Positions 16,299 through 25,500 of a DNA stretch of 64,000 nucleotides are shown in pieces. The translations under genes and the position numbers were made by a program. The DNA comes from Opitutaceae bacterium (GTDB taxonomy: Bacteria > Verrucomicrobiota > Verrucomicrobiia > Opitutales > Opitutaceae). Numbering within the stretch: position 1 is the stretch's first letter; each line of letters opens with the position of its first letter. The DNA lies in assembly GCA_016715765.1 (NCBI GenBank), contig JADJZJ010000013.1, positions 1 through 64,000 on the forward strand, read 5' to 3'. The notes beneath the pieces are model-generated. The model had not been told where the DNA came from, made no database searches, and saw only the letters and a list, made by a program, of their open reading frames with translations.

Positions 16299-17882
16299 CT
16301 ACCTCGCCACCGGGAGCTTCAGGCGCATGGTGGTGCCCTTGTAGCCGGTGGTTACCAGGACGATGTCGCCGTGATGGCTGAGCATGACGCGCTTGGCGAT
16401 GGCGAGGCCGAGGCCGGTGCCGCCTTCGCGACCGGACAGGAAGGAGTCGAAGATGCGGTCGCGAATGGCCGGCGGGATGCCGGTGCCGGTATCGGTCAGG
16501 TCGAGCACGGCGGCGGGGCCCTCGGTGACCAAGGTGACGGTGAGGCTGCCGCCGCCCGGCATGGCCTGCATGGCGTTGAGAATCACATTGAGCAGAACCT
16601 GCTGGAGCTGGCCCTTGTGACCTTCCACGAACGGCGTGCGCGCGGGCGGCTCGTAGTGCACCTGCACCTTGGCCTGGGCGAGCTTGAGGCGGACGAGCAG
16701 GAGGGTGTCGTTGACAATATCGGCCAGCGACCAGCGCGAGTGGAGGTTGGAGGGGGTCTGGCCGAATTGCAGGACGCGGGTGACGATGGCCTCGAGCTGG
16801 TCGAGTTTCTCGCCGATCACCCGCATGTCGGTGCGACGGGGATCATCGGCGGCAAAATCGAGGCCGAGTCCGCCGTGCAGCAGCTTGAGCACGGTGAGCG
16901 GGTTGCGGATCTCATGGGCGATCTCGGCGGCGAGCAGGCCGAGGGTGGTGAGCTGCTCGCTCTTGCGGAGGGTTTCCTCGCTGCGAAAGACGCGGGCGTA
17001 GAGCCGGGTGTTCTGGAGAGCGACGGCGCCGAGGCTGGCAAGGGCGGCGCAGAGGCGCTTGGCGTCGTTGTCGAAACGGTGGACGCGACCACTGAACACG
17101 ATGAGCGCGCCGAGCACCTCCTGTTCATAAATGAGCGGGGTGATGAGGACGGAGTGCAGCCCGGGATCGTCCGGCAGGTCGGCGAGGCCGCGATACTCGG
17201 GCGACTGGATGTCGAGAAACTCGGCCTGGCGGCGCGTGTTGAGCGTGACGCCGGCGAGGCAGGTGGCGGGCGGGAGGTCGCCGGCCGGCGGCGCGAGGGG
17301 GATTTCGGCCGCGAGGGAGACGCAGCGCAGGGTGTTGCGCTCCGAGTCATGCAGCAGCAGGGAGCAGGCGCGGCCGGCCAGCATGTGCCGGGCATCGCGG
17401 GTCAGGGTGTCAAACAGGTCCTGGGCCTCGAGTTTTGCGACCAGCGACTGCCCGGTGGTGATGAGGGTTTCGAACTGGCGGGCCTTGTCCTGCAGGTGTT
17501 CGAAGTGCCAGAGCCGGCGCAACATGCGGGCGGTCTCGTCGGCCAGGGTCCCGAGCAGCTCGAGTTCCCGGGCGGTGAAGGCGCCGGCGCGTTCATGGTC
17601 GACGAAGACCACGCCGACGACGTGCTCGTCCGCCCGGAGCGGGACGGCCATCTGGCAGCGGACATGCTCATGCACCGCGCGGTAACGGGCGTCGGCATCC
17701 ACATCGGTGGCGAGGAGGGGCTGGCCGTGCAGGGCGACCCAGCCGGGCAGGCCCTGGCCCAGTTCAAAGGTCAGGCCGTCATTGACATTGGGCAGGAGGT
17801 GCCGGGCCTCCAGTTCCAGCCGGTTGGTATCGGGATTGAAGAGCAGCAGGGCGCCGCTGCGACCGTTGACGGCCCGGACCAT
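16299..17882 (-). CDS. GAF-GAF sensor histidine kinase (5' end uncertain)
   Basis: A soluble kinase of at least 527 aa. Two GAF domains occupy residues about 1-145 and 165-305. HisKA follows with LGLLAAEIAHEIRNPLTVLK (phospho-acceptor His in AHEIRNPL), then HATPase_c with NVILNAMQAMPGGGSL, DTGTGIPPAIRDRIFDSFLS and GGTGLGLAIAKRV. There are no membrane helices. The coding frame clearly continues upstream of the first ATG (17882) as ALYAIAALAGRDLPATAAAQ, a normal GAF beginning, but no start codon is found before the frame enters inverted repeats at about 17960-18010. The true start is therefore unknown or was altered by the neighbouring cassette. No response regulator is adjacent. Confidence 0.85.
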   Translation of the reverse strand: MVRAVNGRSGALLLFNPDTNRLELEARHLLPNVNDGLTFELGQGLPGWVALHGQPLLATDVDADARYRAVHEHVRCQMAVPLRADEHVVGVVFVDHERAGAFTARELELLGTLADETARMLRRLWHFEHLQDKARQFETLITTGQSLVAKLEAQDLFDTLTRDARHMLAGRACSLLLHDSERNTLRCVSLAAEIPLAPPAGDLPPATCLAGVTLNTRRQAEFLDIQSPEYRGLADLPDDPGLHSVLITPLIYEQEVLGALIVFSGRVHRFDNDAKRLCAALASLGAVALQNTRLYARVFRSEETLRKSEQLTTLGLLAAEIAHEIRNPLTVLKLLHGGLGLDFAADDPRRTDMRVIGEKLDQLEAIVTRVLQFGQTPSNLHSRWSLADIVNDTLLLVRLKLAQAKVQVHYEPPARTPFVEGHKGQLQQVLLNVILNAMQAMPGGGSLTVTLVTEGPAAVLDLTDTGTGIPPAIRDRIFDSFLSGREGGTGLGLAIAKRVMLSHHGDIVLVTTGYKGTTMRLKLPVAR

Positions 17883-17961
17883 GATCGTGAGGGCGGTCTG
17901 GGCGGCGGCGGTGGCGGGGAGGTCGCGGCCGGCCAGCGCAGCGATGGCGTAGAGAGCTTCC

Positions 17962-18520
17962 GATACCGGATGGGGGGGATGGGAAACCGGATACCGGATT
18001 GGGGGACCCGGCGAATGGTGGGTTCTTAGGTTCGGTCGGATGATCGGCCACGACGGGCAGTTTTGATGGATGCGACAGTGATGGCCAGTATTTCTCCGCC
18101 CTCGCGCATCAATTCCATGAGTCGATCGGCTTTCATCCGCCCAGAATCGACGAGGAGCTCCATCCAGAACAGGGATTCATCACATTCTTCCTCTACAATA
18201 CCCATTTTGGCGATGAAGTCGGGCCGCGATCTGGCGCGGATGGACGCTCGATAATTAGCACCGACTGACGTTCCACTCCGGAGGAGCTGGTGTCCAAGTA
18301 CCTTGGCCACGGAGTCACGCGGGAGCGCATCCACAACTTTGATCACTCGAAGGGCATAAGCCTTCGTGCGAGCCTTGAATTCTTCACGGGTCATCCCGTC
18401 AGCCTATTCGGCCTCCGATGTCCGCAATCCGGGAAATCGACCGAAAGTCGCACCCGGTTTCCCCAATCCGGATTTTTTCATTTTGGATACCGAATTGCGG
18501 ATACCGGATAGTTTCGGGTT
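17962..18520. mobile_element. Inverted-repeat cassette carrying a four-helix-bundle gene
   Basis: CCGGATTGGGGGACCCGG at about 17993-18010 is matched in inverse by CCGGTTTCCCCAATCCGG at about 18454-18471. Additional GATACCGGAT units lie at 17965, 17990 and 18500. The repeats enclose one small gene on the minus strand. Such flanked four-helix-bundle genes resemble intervening-sequence-type units described in 23S rRNA genes and elsewhere. It lies between the kinase and glnD and touches the ends of both. Confidence 0.55.
18026..18394 (-). CDS. Four-helix-bundle protein (23S rRNA intervening-sequence protein family)
   Basis: A 122-aa all-helical protein. The signature segments are FKARTKAYALRVIKVVDALP, VLGHQLLRSGTSVGANYRAS and KMGIVEEECDESLFWMELL, then LMREGGEILAITVASIKT. 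These match the IVS/S23-type four-helix-bundle family, a set of small basic helical proteins that often sit inside repeat-flanked cassettes and include the accessory Avd proteins of diversity-generating retroelements. No reverse transcriptase or variable repeat is present here, so this is not a DGR. The molecular role of stand-alone copies is unknown. Confidence 0.85.
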   Translation of the reverse strand: MTREEFKARTKAYALRVIKVVDALPRDSVAKVLGHQLLRSGTSVGANYRASIRARSRPDFIAKMGIVEEECDESLFWMELLVDSGRMKADRLMELMREGGEILAITVASIKTARRGRSSDRT

Positions 18521-18642
18521 TAGCCCGAAAACGATTGGAAATCAGTCGCGGTAAATTGAAGGCGGGGAACGTAATCTCGCCCTGCAGATTCCAGGCAACA
18601 CTCACGGGCGAAATCCCATCAGCAGTTCATCGGATTTCGGTT

Positions 18643-21561
18643 CTATCCGGCCTCCGGTTTCCCCAATCCGGTATTCACTTGCTCCGCGGGTTTGATGACT
18701 TCGGCGAGCGTGTCCCGCAGGGTGTGCAAACGGGCGGTGTCGGCGGGGCGGGCGGGGTCGGAGCTCTCGATGTAGAAGGTGTCGAGGGCTACGCCGCGCT
18801 CGGTGCCGATGCGGGCGAAGGTGATGTCGAAACCCTGGTCGGAAATGGTCTTGGCGAGGCGGTACAGCAGGCCGATCTGGTCGCGGGCCTGGATGTCCAC
18901 GATGGTGCGCTCCATGGAGAGCTCGTGGTACACCTCGACGGTCGGCGGGAAGGAGGTGTGCGGGCCGGCGTTGGGATTGGCGGCGTAGCGGCTGGTGAGC
19001 TTTTTGGCCTGGGCGAAAATTTCCGGGTAGAGGTCCCGGTTGGTGACCAGGGCGGATTCAATGGTCTTCGCGAAGGTTTCCTGGGCGCTGACGCTCTGGA
19101 CGACGCCGCGGCCGGGTTCGACCACGTAGAAGGTGTCGATGGCGATGTGGTCGGAGCGGGAGATGACCTTGGCGCCGAGGATGGAGAGACCCGCGACGCT
19201 GAAGGCGCCGGCGAGCTTGTAAAAGAGCCCGGCGCGGTCCCAGGTGACCACATTGACGATGGTGAGGGAGCGGTTGATGTCGTCCTTCCAGTCAATGATG
19301 GGCTTGAGCGAACCGACCGAGTCGGCCCCGGAAATGGACTTGAGGAGCCGGTTGACCATCGAGATGTGCAGGGAAATCTCGGCGGAGTCGGTGTGCACAA
19401 AGTAACGCTCCGGCAGGAGGCCGAAGTGGGCCGTGATTTCCTCCGGGCTGATGCCGGGGATGGTGCGGGCGATGAGTTCCTGTTGGATCATGAGCTTTCT
19501 CTCCTGATAACTGGCGTGGACACCCTCGCCAAGTTTCAAGCGTTCGAGGGTCGAGCGGTATAGGCTGGTATGAAGGGTGTCCTTGTAACTGTTCCAGAGG
19601 CTGACCGCGGTGCCGCGGGCATCGCAGAAGGTATGGACATACAAATAGCGGAGCTGTTCGTCATCCTCGACGAGTTCGGCGAAGGCAGCGGCAGTCTGGG
19701 GGTCATCAACATCCCGCTTCTGCCAGAATCGTGCCATGATGAGATGATTTTTTACGACAAATGAAACAACCTTCTTCATCCGGGGCGAAATGGCCTGACG
19801 GTCCATGATGGGGCCGGCGAGGCGGACGCCGCTCTCGGCGTGGCCCTGGATGCCCTCCGCCTTGCCGATATCGTGCAGCAGGAGAATGAGGTAGAGCAGG
19901 TCGGGGTCGGCGGTCTCGTGGAGGGCCTCGCGGTACTTGAGGGTGATGGGCTCGGCCTGGGTGAAGATGCGGTCCAGTTCGCGGATCGTGTTCAACACGT
20001 GCACGTCGGCGGTGTACCGGTGGTAGAACTCGTGCTGCACCATGCAGGTGAGCTTGTCGAATTCGGGGATGAAGCGCCCCAGGACCCCCAGTTCGTGCAT
20101 GAGGCTCAGGGTGGGGTGGACCTCGCCGGGCTGGGAGAGGATGGCCCGGAAGCTCGTGTTGGCGTCGGGGGAATTCACCACCTCGGGGGTGATGAGGGGC
20201 AGGCTCGCCCGGATCAGCTGGGCGAGGTGAAAATCGGGGGCGCAGTCCAGCTGCTGGCAGTGGCGGAAGACGCGGATGAGGCGGACCGGGTCGGCCTGGA
20301 ACACCCCGGGCTGCTCGGCGGCCAGTTCCCGGCCGCGGAGGATGAAGCCGTCGAGCCGCTTGGTGCGCTGGTTGCGCTGGGCGCGCAGGACCTCGCGGAA
20401 GGAGATTTTGCCGCTTTCATCCCGGTCGAGGCTCAGGGCGAGGCGGCTTTCGACGAGCTTGGAGGTGCGATGGATGGTGTTGGCGGCGCGGTAGTAGTCC
20501 TCCATGAACCGCTCGACGCGCTGCAGGTCGCCGGCCTGGGTGTAGCCCAGGCTGACGGAGATGCGGGACTGGCTTTCGAGGTCGAGCAGGTCGGTGGGGC
20601 GCTTGACCAGGAAGTGCAGTTCGTTCCGGACGCGGAGCAGGAAGTCGTAGGCCTGGTTGAAGGCGGTGACATCGGCGGCGGGCAGGTAGTTTTGCGCCGC
20701 GAGTTCGTCCATGTTGGTGATGCCCAGTTTCACCCGGGCCATCCAGAGGGTGTTATGGTAGTCCCGCAGGCCGCCGACGCCGTTCTTGATGTCCGGTTCC
20801 TGCAGGAAAACCGTGTCGCCGTACTTGGCCCGGCGGGCGACCTGGTCGTCGAGCCGCGCGGCGATGTAGGCCTTGGGGTCCTCGGTGGTGAAGTAGCTCT
20901 GGTAGGCGGAGGCGAAGTTCTCGTAGAGCACGGCTGATCCGGCGATGAGGCGGGATTCGAGCAGGGAGGTCTTGGTCTGGATGTCCTTGCGGGCCTCGAC
21001 GAACACCTCGTCCACATTGCGGGTGGAATGGCCGACCTTGAGTTCGCAGTCCCAGAGCGGGTAGAGGATCTCGTTGGTGAGGTGCTCCTGGAGGGGTTTC
21101 ACCGTGGCCGGCTTGGTCTTGGCGGGAAACAGGAACATGACATCCACGTCGCTGTGCGGGCTGAGTTCGCCCCGGCCGTAGCCGCCGAGCGCCACCAGGG
21201 CGACCGGCACGGGCGGGGCGCCATGGGTGCGCTCGAAGGTGTGCAGGGCATGGGCGAAGAGCCGGTGGAGCAGCTCGTCCACCCGGGCGGAGCGGGCCCG
21301 CACGATGGCGAAGCCGGAGGCCCCGGCGGTGTGGTGCTCCCGCAGGGCGGCATGCTCCGCCTGCAGAAAGGCCCGGCAGACGGCCAGGCGCTCGGCGGAA
21401 TCGAGGGGGGCGGGGTTGGGGGGACCGCGCCCCCCGCCCCGGGGGGGGGGCGTTTTCCCCCCCCCCCCCCCCCTTCGCCGGGGAGGGCCAGAACGGTACG
21501 GGCGGGCGGGAGCTGGTGGGCGGACATGAAAGAGGCAGCAGTGAAGCCAAAAAGCGGCCAT
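18643..21561 (-). CDS. glnD: GlnD, PII uridylyltransferase / uridylyl-removing enzyme
   Basis: A protein of about 960-972 aa that adds or removes UMP on PII according to glutamine level. The nucleotidyltransferase motif GGYGRGELSPHSDVDVMFLF is at residues about 126-145. The HD domain reads LLHDIGKAEGIQGHAESGVR. Two C-terminal ACT domains begin near TIVNVVTWDRAGLFYKLAGA and TIVDIQARDQIGLLYRLAKT. The first 50 residues as read are Pro/Gly/Arg-rich and come from a C/G homopolymer tract (21415-21480), so the frame there is doubtful. ATG 21527 (MSAHQLPPARTVLAL) in another frame is a more natural start if one or two bases were miscalled. The last residues (NTGLGKPEAG) are encoded by the same repeat that bounds the four-helix cassette. 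Divergent from valS. Confidence 0.9.
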   Translation of the reverse strand: MAAFWLHCCLFHVRPPAPARPYRSGPPRRRGGGGGKTPPPRGGGRGPPNPAPLDSAERLAVCRAFLQAEHAALREHHTAGASGFAIVRARSARVDELLHRLFAHALHTFERTHGAPPVPVALVALGGYGRGELSPHSDVDVMFLFPAKTKPATVKPLQEHLTNEILYPLWDCELKVGHSTRNVDEVFVEARKDIQTKTSLLESRLIAGSAVLYENFASAYQSYFTTEDPKAYIAARLDDQVARRAKYGDTVFLQEPDIKNGVGGLRDYHNTLWMARVKLGITNMDELAAQNYLPAADVTAFNQAYDFLLRVRNELHFLVKRPTDLLDLESQSRISVSLGYTQAGDLQRVERFMEDYYRAANTIHRTSKLVESRLALSLDRDESGKISFREVLRAQRNQRTKRLDGFILRGRELAAEQPGVFQADPVRLIRVFRHCQQLDCAPDFHLAQLIRASLPLITPEVVNSPDANTSFRAILSQPGEVHPTLSLMHELGVLGRFIPEFDKLTCMVQHEFYHRYTADVHVLNTIRELDRIFTQAEPITLKYREALHETADPDLLYLILLLHDIGKAEGIQGHAESGVRLAGPIMDRQAISPRMKKVVSFVVKNHLIMARFWQKRDVDDPQTAAAFAELVEDDEQLRYLYVHTFCDARGTAVSLWNSYKDTLHTSLYRSTLERLKLGEGVHASYQERKLMIQQELIARTIPGISPEEITAHFGLLPERYFVHTDSAEISLHISMVNRLLKSISGADSVGSLKPIIDWKDDINRSLTIVNVVTWDRAGLFYKLAGAFSVAGLSILGAKVISRSDHIAIDTFYVVEPGRGVVQSVSAQETFAKTIESALVTNRDLYPEIFAQAKKLTSRYAANPNAGPHTSFPPTVEVYHELSMERTIVDIQARDQIGLLYRLAKTISDQGFDITFARIGTERGVALDTFYIESSDPARPADTARLHTLRDTLAEVIKPAEQVNTGLGKPEAG

Positions 21562-21636
21562 GCGCGAGGGGATTTAACCACTTGCGTCGAACCGGCCGGC
21601 GCGGTTTTCTCCGCGGTTCACATCCCCGCACCTGCC

Positions 21637-24372
21637 ATGGCCGAAATCAGCAAGAGCTACGAACCGCACGAGGTTGAAAAAAAATGGTATGCCGCCTGGC
21701 AGACGGCTGGCGCATTTGCGGGTCGGGTGAACCCGGGCAAACGGGCCTACAGCATCATGATTCCGCCGCCCAATGTGACGGGCGTGCTGACCATGGGCCA
21801 TGTGCTGAACAACACGCTGCAGGACATCCTCATCCGCCGGGCGCGCCTGGAGGGCCGGGAGGCCCTTTGGCTGCCGGGCACCGACCACGCCGGCATCGCG
21901 ACGCAGACCGTCGTCGAGCGGGAGTTGCGCAAGCAGAAGCAGCACCGCCGCGACCTCGGCCGGGACAAGTTCCTCGCGAAGGTCTGGGAATGGCGCGAGG
22001 AGAAGGGCGGCATGATTCTCCAGCAGCTGCGGGCGCTCGGCGCCTCCTGCGACTGGAGCCGGACGCAGTTCACGATGGACCCGCACTACTCCAAGGCGGT
22101 GCTCACCGTGTTCACGGACCTTTTTGCCAAGGGGCACATCTATCGCGGCAAGCGCATGGTGAACTGGTGCCCGGTGTCGCTCACGGCCCTCTCCGACGAG
22201 GAAGTCATCATGAAGCCGGTGAAGGGCCACCTTTACCAGGTGCGCTATGAGATCGTCGACCGCCCCGGCGAGTACATCACCGTCAAGACCACGCGCCCCG
22301 AGACGATACCCGGCGACGTGGCGATTGCCGTCCATCCCGAGGACCCGCGCTACACCGCGCTGCTCGGGCGGAAGGTGCGCCGTCCGCTCGGGCCGGCGGC
22401 GGAAATTCCCATCATCGCCGATGCGATGGTGGACAGGGAATTCGGCTCCGGCGCGCTGAAGATCACGCCGGCGCACGACAAGGTGGATTTCGAGATCGGC
22501 CAGCGCCACCAGCTTCCGCCGGTCGACGTGCTCAATGCCGACGGCACGCTCAACGACCTCGCCGGGCCCGAACTGGCCGGCATGGACCGTTTTGCCGGCC
22601 GCAAGCGCGCCGTCGAACTCCTGAAGGCGAGCGGCGCCCTCGTGCAGGAGGAGCCCTACGAGAACAACGTCGGCTACTCCGAGCGCGCCGATGTGCCCAT
22701 CGAGCCGCGGCTCACCTGGCAGTGGTGGCTCCGCTATCCGCGCGTCGAGGAGGCCAAGGCCGCAGTGCGCGACGGCCACATCCGTTTCCATCCCGAGCGC
22801 TGGTCCAAGGTTTACCTGCACTGGCTCGAGAACATCCAGGACTGGTGCATCAGCCGCCAGCTCTGGTGGGGCCACCGCATCCCGGTCTGGTACCGCGCCG
22901 GTCTCGACAAGGAAAAGCTCACCGAGGCCGACCTGCGGGATCCGGCGAAGGTGCACGTTTCGCTGGAGGGCCCCGCGGACAAGACCGGCTGGGTGCAGGA
23001 AGAGGACGTCCTCGACACCTGGGCCTCCTCCTGGCTCTGGCCGCTGGCGACGCTCGGCTGGCCGGATCGCGACGAGATGGCGAAGTCGGGCTACCATTAC
23101 TTTTACCCCACCAGCACGCTCGTGACCGGGCCGGACATCATCTTCTTCTGGGTCGCGCGCATGATCATGGCCGGGCTGGAGTATTCGAATCCCGGCCAGC
23201 CGATCGGGCAGCGCATCCCGTTCAAGGATGTGTATTTCACCGGCATCATCCGCGACGCGCTCGGCCGCAAGATGTCGAAGTCCCTGGGCAATTCGCCCGA
23301 TCCCCTCGATCTCATTGCGAAATACGGCGCCGACGACCTGCGCTTCGGCATCGTGTCCATCGCCCCCCAGGGCCAGGACATCCGTTTCCAGGAGGACCGC
23401 ATCGAGGGCGGGAAGAATTTCTGCAACAAGCTCTGGAACGCCTGCCGCTTCCGTCAGATGAGCGGCGAGATGGCGGACAATTCCTCCGTGTCGCGGATCC
23501 TCTCGCGTCTCAGCCCGACGCGCTTTGATGCGGACGACCATGCCATTCTCGACCGCCTGTTCACGACGACGCGCGAGGTGGACCGCTGCTTCGGGCAGTT
23601 CGAGTTCAGCGCGGCCGCGCAGGCGATCTACGCGTTTTTCTGGAATGATTTCTGCGACTGGTACGTCGAGGTTTCCAAGGCCAAGCTCCAGTCGCCCGAA
23701 CTCAAGGCCAACTGCCTCGCGATCCAGGACCTCGTGCTCCGCCAGACCCTGCTGCTGCTGCACCCCTTCACGCCGTTCATCACGGAGGAACTGTGGCGCC
23801 TGCTCGGTTACGGGGCCGAAGGGGCGTTCATCTACCAGGCCGGTTACGAGGATGCCTCGGGGCTCGCCAATGCCGGCGTGCTGCACGGGCTCCATCTCAA
23901 TCTCGATGCCGCCGCGGAGGTGGGCCAGATCAAGCAGACCGTATCGCTCCTGCGCGCGCTCAAGGCCGACCAGAGCGAGGCGGCCAGGAAGGACAGCGAG
24001 TTCGTGGTCGAGGCGGCCGACCGCCAGTGGGCGACCATCGAGGCCAATCTCGTGAAGCTGAAGCGCATGGTCGGGGCCGCCACCATCACGCGCGGGGCCA
24101 TGTCGCCCAACGCCCCGGTGTGCGTCACCGCCCACGGTTCCTGGAATCTGATCCGCCAGTTCAAGGGCGGCGACAGCACCGCCGAGAAGGCCAGGCTGGG
24201 CAAGGAGATCGAGGTCCTCGCGAAGCACATCGCCGGCACCGAGGCCCGGTTGGGCAACGAGGCCTTCGTCAGCAAGGCGCCTCCGGCCGTGATCGCCGGC
24301 GCCCGCAAACAGCTCGCCGACCAGCAGGCCAAGCGGACTGAACTCGAGCGGCTGTTGAAGTCGCTGGGGTGA
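21637..24372 (+). CDS. valS: Valyl-tRNA synthetase
   Basis: A 911-aa class I synthetase that charges tRNA-Val. N-terminal catalytic signature PPPNVTGVLTMGHVLNNTLQ (residues about 44-63), in which the HIGH motif reads TMGH. The CP1 editing domain follows, then WCISRQLWWGHRIPVWY, the KMSKS loop GRKMSKSLGNSPDP with Lys545, the anticodon-binding domain with LHPFTPFITEELW, and a C-terminal coiled-coil arm (IEVLAKHIAGTEARLGNEAF). ATG 21637 gives MAEISKSYEPHEVEKKWYAA, the normal start; the long open frame upstream is a glnD shadow. The gene is intact and faces away from glnD. Confidence 0.97.
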   Translation: MAEISKSYEPHEVEKKWYAAWQTAGAFAGRVNPGKRAYSIMIPPPNVTGVLTMGHVLNNTLQDILIRRARLEGREALWLPGTDHAGIATQTVVERELRKQKQHRRDLGRDKFLAKVWEWREEKGGMILQQLRALGASCDWSRTQFTMDPHYSKAVLTVFTDLFAKGHIYRGKRMVNWCPVSLTALSDEEVIMKPVKGHLYQVRYEIVDRPGEYITVKTTRPETIPGDVAIAVHPEDPRYTALLGRKVRRPLGPAAEIPIIADAMVDREFGSGALKITPAHDKVDFEIGQRHQLPPVDVLNADGTLNDLAGPELAGMDRFAGRKRAVELLKASGALVQEEPYENNVGYSERADVPIEPRLTWQWWLRYPRVEEAKAAVRDGHIRFHPERWSKVYLHWLENIQDWCISRQLWWGHRIPVWYRAGLDKEKLTEADLRDPAKVHVSLEGPADKTGWVQEEDVLDTWASSWLWPLATLGWPDRDEMAKSGYHYFYPTSTLVTGPDIIFFWVARMIMAGLEYSNPGQPIGQRIPFKDVYFTGIIRDALGRKMSKSLGNSPDPLDLIAKYGADDLRFGIVSIAPQGQDIRFQEDRIEGGKNFCNKLWNACRFRQMSGEMADNSSVSRILSRLSPTRFDADDHAILDRLFTTTREVDRCFGQFEFSAAAQAIYAFFWNDFCDWYVEVSKAKLQSPELKANCLAIQDLVLRQTLLLLHPFTPFITEELWRLLGYGAEGAFIYQAGYEDASGLANAGVLHGLHLNLDAAAEVGQIKQTVSLLRALKADQSEAARKDSEFVVEAADRQWATIEANLVKLKRMVGAATITRGAMSPNAPVCVTAHGSWNLIRQFKGGDSTAEKARLGKEIEVLAKHIAGTEARLGNEAFVSKAPPAVIAGARKQLADQQAKRTELERLLKSLG

Positions 24373-24385
24373 ACCGGGCCAAGGC

Positions 24386-24580
24386 GTTTTTTACCACTAA
24401 TCTTCACTGATGGCGGGGAAGGGCGGGAATACCAAACCGTCAAACTGGGGAACCACTGATGCACACTGATCTTCACTGATAGGATCGAATCAGTGCCCAG
24501 CTGTGGTTCATTGGTTTTGTGGTTCGATGGTTTTATTTACTCCCTTCCCCACCATCAGTGTGCATTAGTGGTTTACCCGG
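24386..24580. repeat. Dispersed CACTGATCTTCACTGAT-type inverted repeats
   Basis: Direct and inverted copies of short, AT-richer words such as CACTAATCTTCACTGA, GCACACTGATCTTCACTG and CAGTGTGCATTAGTGG fill the gap after valS. This is the local member of a second dispersed class (AACCACAGATGAACACAGAT-like) seen in at least ten other gaps in the window. No gene seen. Confidence 0.7.
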
Positions 24581-24634
24581 TTTGAAGTAAGGCCTGCGGC
24601 TTGCGCTGGTGGTGGGATGGGCTTGCCTGTGGGC

Positions 24635-25210
24635 ATGCCTACCACACCCCAACCCCGCATCCTCGCCTTTGCCGGCAGCGCCCGGCGTGATTCGCTCAAC
24701 CGCAAACTGCTCGCCGTCGCCGTCGCGGCCACCCGCGCGGCCGGCGGCGAAGTCACCCTGATCGATCTGAATGAGCTGTCGCTGCCGCTGTATCATGGCG
24801 ACGAAGAGGATGCCCGCGGCCTCCCGCCTGCCGCTGTGAAGCTCATCGATCTCGTCAACACGCACCAGGGCCTGCTGATCGCGTCGCCCGAGTACAATTC
24901 GTTCATCACGCCCCTGCTGAAAAACACCGTCGACTGGATCAGCCGCGCGGAGGAAAACCCGTTCATCGGCAAGGTCGCGGCGGTGCTTTCCGCTTCACCC
25001 GGGGCGCTTGGCGGGGTGCGTTCGATGATGCATGCGCGGCATCTGTTGCTGCACCTCGGCTGCCAGGTCGTGCCCGCGCAGTGCATGCTGCCCAAGGCGC
25101 ACGAGGCGTTTGATGCCGCCGGCGGCCTGAAGGATGCGCGCGCACTCAAGTCGGTGGAAGCGGTGGCGCGGCAGTTGGTGGATCTTTCGGCCAAGCTCGG
25201 TGCTGCCTGA
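24635..25210 (+). CDS. NAD(P)H-dependent FMN reductase family protein
   Basis: A 191-aa flavodoxin-fold protein. The FMN phosphate loop is AFAGSARRDSLNRKLL (residues about 10-25); the second signature GLLIASPEYNSFITPLLKNT carries the PEYN stretch typical of NADPH-dependent FMN or quinone reductases. Then comes KVAAVLSASPGALGGVRSM. Probable role: reduction of quinones, chromate or azo compounds, or general flavin supply; the natural substrate cannot be read. ATG 24635 is preferred to ATG 24617, six codons upstream in the same frame. Confidence 0.88.
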   Translation: MPTTPQPRILAFAGSARRDSLNRKLLAVAVAATRAAGGEVTLIDLNELSLPLYHGDEEDARGLPPAAVKLIDLVNTHQGLLIASPEYNSFITPLLKNTVDWISRAEENPFIGKVAAVLSASPGALGGVRSMMHARHLLLHLGCQVVPAQCMLPKAHEAFDAAGGLKDARALKSVEAVARQLVDLSAKLGAA

Positions 25211-25240
25211 AGCGGGAGCGCGACCGGCTCGCACGGGCAG

Positions 25241-25415
25241 GTACGAGCGTGAGCGAGTGGAAGCCATGCAGGGCGTCACCTTGGTGACGCCTGACAGCGC
25301 TGCGTTGCCAAGGGGATCATCGAGGCACGGACCAATGCGCCGCAGGCGCACAAGGACCCGCTCGCCTCAGGCGAGTCCGGCCCTGCACCACCCACTCGCT
25401 CACGCTCGCAGCTAC
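25241..25415. repeat. Nested repeat: TACGAGCGTGAGCGAGTGG arms around a family D pair
   Basis: Outer inverted arms at 25241-25262 and 25391-25415 (family E, ACGAGCGTGAGCGAG). Inside at 25268-25386 lies a family D pair starting GCAGGGCGTCACCTTGG and ending CCGGCCCTGC, itself holding two more small palindromes (GTGCGCCTGCGGCGC-type and CTCGCCTGAGGCGAG-type). This is one of five clear cases where one repeat class sits inside another. Confidence 0.8.
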
Positions 25416-25500
25416 ACGGCAATGTTGCGCCGAGCCCGCATGGTTCCCGGCGTACAAAAGAGCTGCGCACACGTCCCGGTCGCTGCTAGCATCCGCGCGC

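Noticed and set aside
18026..18394. Diversity-generating retroelement (four-helix protein as Avd)
   Set aside because: No reverse transcriptase and no template/variable repeat pair in the neighbourhood.
21574..24228. An 884-codon minus-strand open frame opposite valS
   Set aside because: Shadow of valS; the synthetase motifs are all on the plus strand.
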